From assembly GCF_913773725.1 (NCBI RefSeq), contig NZ_CAJYGK010000145.1, forward strand, positions 1 to 64,000: DNA of 64,000 nt, written 5' to 3'. The stretch is from an uncultured Aquabacterium sp. (GTDB lineage Bacteria > Pseudomonadota > Gammaproteobacteria > Burkholderiales > Burkholderiaceae_C). A program made the translations under genes and the position numbers. This document shows, piece by piece, positions 58,425 through 64,000 of the stretch; the first letter of the stretch is position 1, and each line of letters starts with the position of its first letter. Below the pieces are notes generated by a model. It saw nothing but the letters and a program-made list of their open reading frames with translations. It had not been told where the DNA came from and did not search any database.

Positions 58425-60308
58425 TCAGCGCGCGTGCGAGATCCACGCGGCCGCATCCTCACGCAGGCCGAACGGCGACTTCACGGCACCCGGCCGCTGC
58501 ATGGCTACGCCCACCGCCAGCACGTCGATCATCAGCAAGTGCAGGATGCGCGAGACCATCGAGAGCTGCTCCGTGCGGCCTTCGACATGGTCGACCGCCA
58601 GGGTGACGGTGGCACGGCGGGCCAGCGGTGAGTCGCTGGCCGTGATGGCCACCACGGTGGCGCCTGCGTTCAGGGCCTTGTCGACCGCGTGGATGAGGTC
58701 GGGCATGGCACCCGACCGGGACACCGCGACCACCACGTCGCCAGGCCCCAGCAGGTCGGCAGCCATGGCCTGCAGGGCGCTGTCGGCATGGGCCATGGCA
58801 GGAATGCCGAAGCGCAGGAACTTGTACTGGCCATCCACCGCCACGATGTGCGAGTTGCCGACGCCGTGGAACTCCACGCGGCGCGCCTGCCGAAGCAGCT
58901 CGATCGCCCGCCCAACGGCCTGCCCATTGAGCCCGTCACGCAACTTCACGATGGCCGACACCGTGTTGTCCAGCACCTTGGCCGACAGATCCGGTGCCGC
59001 GTCGTCCACCCGGACCTGGCTGTGACGCAGCGGAATGGTGCCCGTCAGCCCCGAGGCCAGCTTCAGCTTGAAGTCGGAGAGGCCCTCGAAGCCCAGGCTG
59101 CGGCAGAAACGGATCACGGTGGGCTGACTCACCTCGGCCTGGCGAGCGATCTCGGCCACCGGCTCGTTCATGAAGGCCCGTGGATGGGCCAGCAGGTGAT
59201 CGGCCACACGCTGCTCGGCGCGGCTCAGTTCATCCCGCAGGACCTTGATGCGCGCGATCAGCCCGCCGTCATGCGCAGCTGCATGCTCGCGCACATGATG
59301 GGTCAGCAGCACAGCCAGGCCCGTGAACACAGGCCAGGGCGCGGTCACCAGCACGGTGGGCACCGCCGCCAGCCAGGACGAGAAACGGCCTTTGGCTTCG
59401 AAGCGCTCGCGGAAGCCCGAGGCGGCCAACAACGGACCCATGCGGGGCAGCAGATCCCCGCCCAGATAGACACCGCCGACAGCCCCCAGCATCAGGGCCA
59501 CATCGGCCGACACCGTGCCCAGCATGCGCCCGAACACGGCCACGGCTGCAGCGCTGCGGGCGTCCCCGGCGTGGGCCTGGTCGATCAACGCCGTGGCCTC
59601 CGGAGCCTCGGGCGCGCCAGTGCCTGCATGCGGCGTGCTCCGATCCGGCCGGGGCGGCTCCCCACGCGGCCCCAGCGTCTGCCAGATGAAGCGCAACCCG
59701 TCGGCCGACACCAATCGCTCGGCCGACACGTGGGGCCAGCGGCGCCAGGCAGCCTGCAGGATGGCGAGCTCAGTGTCGTCCGCTGGGGCGAAGCTGATGT
59801 GCCCCCCCTCGCTGCCCAGCGTGATGCGGCGGTCGTCTGCCGGAATCAGACCCGACACGCCCAGCCCCTCACCGGGGCCGATGAGGCCGATCACCCCACC
59901 GGGCTGCGCGCGCCCGCCTCCCAGAGGCTGACAGGCGGACTCAGGCAGATGAGGCAAGGCCATGGCCAGTGCGGTGAAGTCGTTGACCACCAGCAGGGTG
60001 TCCAAACCCAGTGCCTCGCGCAGGGCCGCCACGGAGAAGCGCCAACCCTTGTGCGTCAGCACCACCTCGTCCCCCTGCACCGTGCCTGCCACGGCCAGGG
60101 CCAGATGCCGCAAGGTCGGCCCCTGCCGGCCGGCCCGTTCAACCCAACCGGCTTTCAGCGCCTGCGCCAACTGCGCCGGCCCCGAGCAGCTGCGCTGGCT
60201 CACCACTGGCAGGCCACCTTCGGTCTGTCCATCGGGGCGACACAGACACAGGCGACCGGCAGGGTCCAGCAGGGCAAGCAGACGAGTGTCGTCCATGGAC
60301 AAAGGCAT
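58425..60308 (-). CDS. Bifunctional glucokinase / RpiR-HexR family transcriptional regulator
   Basis: N-terminal glucokinase (LVVNDFTALAMALPHLP, GPGEGLGVSGLIPA) fused to RpiR HTH-SIS (VAEIARQAEVSQPTVIRFCRSLGFEGLSDFKLKLA). Confidence 0.92.
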   Translation of the reverse strand: MPLSMDDTRLLALLDPAGRLCLCRPDGQTEGGLPVVSQRSCSGPAQLAQALKAGWVERAGRQGPTLRHLALAVAGTVQGDEVVLTHKGWRFSVAALREALGLDTLLVVNDFTALAMALPHLPESACQPLGGGRAQPGGVIGLIGPGEGLGVSGLIPADDRRITLGSEGGHISFAPADDTELAILQAAWRRWPHVSAERLVSADGLRFIWQTLGPRGEPPRPDRSTPHAGTGAPEAPEATALIDQAHAGDARSAAAVAVFGRMLGTVSADVALMLGAVGGVYLGGDLLPRMGPLLAASGFRERFEAKGRFSSWLAAVPTVLVTAPWPVFTGLAVLLTHHVREHAAAHDGGLIARIKVLRDELSRAEQRVADHLLAHPRAFMNEPVAEIARQAEVSQPTVIRFCRSLGFEGLSDFKLKLASGLTGTIPLRHSQVRVDDAAPDLSAKVLDNTVSAIVKLRDGLNGQAVGRAIELLRQARRVEFHGVGNSHIVAVDGQYKFLRFGIPAMAHADSALQAMAADLLGPGDVVVAVSRSGAMPDLIHAVDKALNAGATVVAITASDSPLARRATVTLAVDHVEGRTEQLSMVSRILHLLMIDVLAVGVAMQRPGAVKSPFGLREDAAAWISHAR

Positions 60309-60611
60309 TCGACGGGATGGGAGACCGACCTCGTGCAGAGGCGCGTCGGACCCGGATGGCAGAAAGCGCGACACGGCATCCACGCAGGGGCGGCGTGTCA
60401 CCGAGTCATGCAGCCCAGTATAGGTGAGCGCCTTCTCTTCCCACCCGGTCCGGGGGGGGAGCCATGCAATCCCTTAGGCGAACGCCCGTTCATCTGACTT
60501 AGCCTGTCGTCAACCTGATACACGCGCTCCGATGCACGTCAACCACGCTCCGTTCAGCCCCATGAGCCGGACGCGGTGCGGCCGGCAGCCGACCTACCCC
60601 GCAGTGACACC

Positions 60612-61844
60612 ATGACCGACGCAGCCGCCCCCTCCGCCCTGGCCCGACTGAAGATCGACCGCAGCGCGCAGGCGACGGCCCGGCGAGGCCCCGCGCTCCT
60701 GCCCTGGGTCGTCGCAGCCGGCATCAGCCTGGCCGCGGCCGGCGCCTGGGCGCTGTATCCGCGCACCGTGCCGGTCACGGCCACGTCGGTCGTGCAGAGC
60801 ACCCCGTCGCAACAGTATGTGCAGCTCACGGCAGCCGGCTACGTCGTGGCCCAACGGCGGGCCGCTGTGTCGTCCAAGGCCTCGGGCCGCCTGATCGAGC
60901 TGAACGTGCGCGAGGGCTCGCAGGTGCAGAAGGGCCAGCTGCTGGCCCGGCTCGACGCCAGCGACATCCAGGCCACCATCCTGGCCGCCGAGGCGGCCGT
61001 GCACCAGGCCGAAGCCAACCACAAGCAGGCCACGGTGCAGCTCATCAACGCGCGTGCCGAAACCGCGCGCACCCGCAGCCTCGAGTCCCAAGGCTTTGTC
61101 TCGGGGCAGATGGTCGACAACGTCGTGGCCAAGAACAAGGCCGTGTTCGCCCAGGTGGCCGCCGCAGAAGCCGCGCTGGCGCAGGCGCGCGCCCAGCTCA
61201 AGGCCCAGAAGGTGGCGCTGGACTACACCGAAATCCGCGCGCCCTTCGACGGGGTGGTGCTGGTGAAGAACGCCAACGTCGGCGACATCATCCTGCCGAT
61301 GTCGAGCGCAGCGGGCGCCCAGGGTGCGGTGGTCACCATGGCCGACATGAGCACCCTCGAGGTCGAGGCCGATGTGTCGGAAGGCAACCTGTCGAAGGCC
61401 CGTCCCGGTCAACCGGTCGAGATCACGCTGGACGCCCTGCCCGGCACCCGCTTCCGCGGGCAGGTGGTCGGCATCGTCCCCACGGTGGACCGAGCCAAGG
61501 CCACCGTCATGACCAAGATCCGCTTCGACCAGCTCGACCCGCGCGTGCTGCCCGAGATGAGCGCCAAGGTCGCCTTCCTGTCCAAGGCCATCACCGAGGC
61601 CGATCAGCAACCGGTGACGGCTGTGCCCGCCACCGCCATCACCGAACGCGATGGACAGAGCGTGGTCTGGCGCCTGCAGGGCCAGGGCGAGGCCAGCACG
61701 GTCGAGGCCGTGGCCGTCAAGCCCGGACGCCAGCTGGGTGACCTGCGCGAAGTGGCCGGGGCCATCAAGCCGGGGGACAAGATCGTGGTCACACCGCCCG
61801 CGCGTCTCAAGGACGGCGCTCGCGTCGCGCTGAGCACCTCCTGA
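60612..61844 (+). CDS. Efflux periplasmic adaptor subunit (MacA/HlyD-like)
   Basis: Single TM then SGRLIELNVREGSQVQKGQLLARLDASDIQ; upstream of ABC genes. Confidence 0.92.
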   Translation: MTDAAAPSALARLKIDRSAQATARRGPALLPWVVAAGISLAAAGAWALYPRTVPVTATSVVQSTPSQQYVQLTAAGYVVAQRRAAVSSKASGRLIELNVREGSQVQKGQLLARLDASDIQATILAAEAAVHQAEANHKQATVQLINARAETARTRSLESQGFVSGQMVDNVVAKNKAVFAQVAAAEAALAQARAQLKAQKVALDYTEIRAPFDGVVLVKNANVGDIILPMSSAAGAQGAVVTMADMSTLEVEADVSEGNLSKARPGQPVEITLDALPGTRFRGQVVGIVPTVDRAKATVMTKIRFDQLDPRVLPEMSAKVAFLSKAITEADQQPVTAVPATAITERDGQSVVWRLQGQGEASTVEAVAVKPGRQLGDLREVAGAIKPGDKIVVTPPARLKDGARVALSTS

Positions 61845-61865
61845 CCGCGCGCGAGGCCGTTCACC

Positions 61866-62573
61866 ATGCAGTCCCCGAAACGTGAACCGGTGATCCGCAT
61901 CGATCACCTCAGCAAGACCTACACCCGCGGCGGGCAGCCCATTCCTGTGCTGCGCGACATCAACCTCGAGGTGACGGAAGCCGAGTTCGTCTCGCTGATG
62001 GGCCCCAGCGGCTCGGGCAAGAGCACGCTGCTCAACCTCATTGCCGGCATCGACCAGCCCAGCAGCGGCACCATCGCCATCAACGGGGTCGACATCGCCA
62101 CGTTGGATGAAACGGCCCTGGCCGACTGGCGCGCCGCCAACGTCGGCTTCATCTTCCAGTTCTACAACCTGATGCCGGTGCTGACGGCGTACGAAAACGT
62201 CGAGCTGCCGCTGCTGCTGACCCACCTGAGCCGCAAGCAGCGCAAGGCCCACGTCGAGGCGGCCCTGGAGATGGTGCGCCTGGCCGACCGCATGGACCAC
62301 TACCCGAACGAGCTGTCCGGCGGGCAACAGCAGCGCGTGGCCATTGCCCGCGCGCTGGTGACCGACCCGACGCTGATCGTGGCCGACGAGCCCACGGGCG
62401 ACCTGGACCGCGCCACTGGCGAAGAGGTGCTGGCCCTGATGGACGAGCTGCACCGTGATCTGGGCAAGACCATCGTGATGGTGACGCACGACCCCAAGGC
62501 CGCGGCCCGCGCCAGCCGCATGATCCACCTCGAGAAGGGCGTGCTGGTCAGCGACCCGGCCGAGGCCCACTGA
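61866..62573 (+). CDS. ABC transporter ATP-binding protein (MacB/LolD type)
   Basis: [18 protein letters not shown] (Walker A), [27 protein letters not shown]. Confidence 0.96.
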   Translation: MQSPKREPVIRIDHLSKTYTRGGQPIPVLRDINLEVTEAEFVSLMGPSGSGKSTLLNLIAGIDQPSSGTIAINGVDIATLDETALADWRAANVGFIFQFYNLMPVLTAYENVELPLLLTHLSRKQRKAHVEAALEMVRLADRMDHYPNELSGGQQQRVAIARALVTDPTLIVADEPTGDLDRATGEEVLALMDELHRDLGKTIVMVTHDPKAAARASRMIHLEKGVLVSDPAEAH

Positions 62574-62585
62574 ACCGGGCCGCCG

Positions 62586-63746
62586 ATGTTCCTGTTCAAG
62601 CTGCTGCTGAAGAACGCCTTCCGGCACAAGCTGCGCACGCTGCTGACCATGGTGGGCCTGATCGTGGCCATCAGCGCCTTCGGGCTGCTGCGCACCATCG
62701 TCGATGCCTGGTATGCGGGCGTGGACGCAACCTCGAGCACGCGGCTCATCACGCGCAGCGCCATCTCGGTGGGCTACCCGCTGCCGCTGTACTACGCCGA
62801 GCGCATCCGCAAGATCGAGGGCGTCACGCACGTGACCTGGGCCAACTGGTTCGGTGGCATCTACATCGACCGCAAGAACTTCTTCGCGCGCTTTGCCGTG
62901 GACGGACCCAGCTACTTCGCGCTCTACCCGGAGTACCGCGTCAGCGACGAGCAGCAGCTCGCCTTCCTGGCCGACCGTCAGGGCGCCATTGTGGGCCGCA
63001 AGACGGCGCAGCGCTTTGGCTGGCAGGTGGGTGACACCATCCCGCTGCAGGGCAACATCTACCCTGGCAACTGGAACTTCACGATCCGCGGCATCTACAC
63101 CGGTGCCGACGCCCGCACCGACGAAACACTGATGCTGATGCACTGGTCGCTGCTGGCCGAAAGCGTGCGCAAGCGCGTGGGCTCGGCCCAGGCCAACCAG
63201 GTGGGCCTGTATGTGGTGGGCATCAAAGACCCAAATCGCGCCGCCGCCATCTCGCAGGAGATCGACGCCCTGTTCAAGAACTCCGGCGCCGAGACCCGCA
63301 CCGAAACGGAGAAGTCCTTCCAGCTCGGCATCGTGGCCATGAGCCAGGCGGTGCTGATGGCCATCCGCGCGGTGAGCTTTGTCGTCATCCTCATCATCAT
63401 GGCTGTGATGGCCAACACCATGACCATGACCGCGCGCGAGCGCCTGGCCGAATACGCGACGCTCAAGGCCCTGGGCTTTTCGCCGGCCTTCGTGGTCAAG
63501 CTGCTGTTTGGTGAGAGCCTGATGATCGCGGCCATCGGCGGGGCCATCGGCATCGCAGCGACCTTCCCGCTGGCCAGCGCCTTCCTGTCGCAGACCCAGC
63601 AGCTGTTCAAGGTCTTCGAGATCTCGCAGGAAACCATGCTGATCCAGGCCGGCGCCGCCCTGGTGGTCGGGCTGATTGCGGCCGCCTGGCCCGCCTGGAA
63701 GATGTCGCGCATCGACATCGTGCAAGGCCTGCGCCACGTTGCCTGA
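62586..63746 (+). CDS. ABC transporter permease (FtsX-like)
   Basis: 386 aa; [31 protein letters not shown]... C-terminal TMs. Confidence 0.94.
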   Translation: MFLFKLLLKNAFRHKLRTLLTMVGLIVAISAFGLLRTIVDAWYAGVDATSSTRLITRSAISVGYPLPLYYAERIRKIEGVTHVTWANWFGGIYIDRKNFFARFAVDGPSYFALYPEYRVSDEQQLAFLADRQGAIVGRKTAQRFGWQVGDTIPLQGNIYPGNWNFTIRGIYTGADARTDETLMLMHWSLLAESVRKRVGSAQANQVGLYVVGIKDPNRAAAISQEIDALFKNSGAETRTETEKSFQLGIVAMSQAVLMAIRAVSFVVILIIMAVMANTMTMTARERLAEYATLKALGFSPAFVVKLLFGESLMIAAIGGAIGIAATFPLASAFLSQTQQLFKVFEISQETMLIQAGAALVVGLIAAAWPAWKMSRIDIVQGLRHVA

Positions 63747-63755
63747 CGCCTCCTC

Positions 63756-64000
63756 ATGCGCGCCATCCCCCTCTCCTACGTGATGCGCAACCTCTGGGTG
63801 CGCCGCGTCACCACCGCCCTGACGGCCGGCGGCATGGCCCTGGTCGTGTTCGTGTTCGCCACCGTGCTGATGATGAGCGAGGGCATCAACGAGACCATGG
63901 TGGCCACCGGCCAGCTCGACAACGTCATCGTGCTGCGCAAGGGCGCGGGCACCGAGATCAACTCGGCCATCACCCGCGATCAGGCCGCCGCCATCGAGGC
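63756..64000 (+). CDS. ABC transporter permease, partial (runs off the window)
   Basis: MRAIPLSYVMRNLWVRRVTTALTAGGMALVVFVFATVLMMSEGINETMVATGQLDNVIVLRKGAGTE... Confidence 0.88.
   Translation, partial: MRAIPLSYVMRNLWVRRVTTALTAGGMALVVFVFATVLMMSEGINETMVATGQLDNVIVLRKGAGTEINSAITRDQAAAIE

Noticed and set aside
60594-63737. 1047-aa minus-strand ORF
   Set aside because: Antisense to the MacA/ABC ATPase/permease genes, which have clear motifs.

Overview
The window is mostly high-GC chromosome of a Burkholderiales-type betaproteobacterium, inferred from gene content and protein style. Recognisable loci include an RND/TolC efflux set with a two-component system, holC-pepA, lptFG, a CysB-type regulator, a FimV-like protein, hrpA, argA, a YggX-like gene, and a conserved but poorly understood ATP-grasp / alpha-E / transglutaminase / DUF2126 neighbourhood. 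Further right are a second RND pump, a FabR-like regulator with ferredoxin reductase and desaturase, an Entner-Doudoroff cluster (glk, pgl, zwf, edd, eda and a glk-RpiR fusion), and a MacAB-like ABC exporter. pgl appears to carry a frameshift. The most unusual segment is an AT-rich element of about 4.5 kb (6311-10865) inserted at the 3' end of a tRNA-Ser(GGA) gene and bounded by a 19-bp perfect direct repeat. It encodes a tyrosine recombinase, a MobV-like relaxase with a candidate oriT hairpin, and two small orphan proteins. Between the small membrane protein and the relaxase lies about 700 bp with no ORF in the track but a dense series of inverted repeats. This includes a perfect 16-bp stem and competing alternative helices. 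I interpret it as a candidate small RNA followed by a candidate large structured noncoding RNA or RNA-regulated origin. This is the best candidate here for an undescribed system. All calls come from reading the sequence; no database search or folding program was run.
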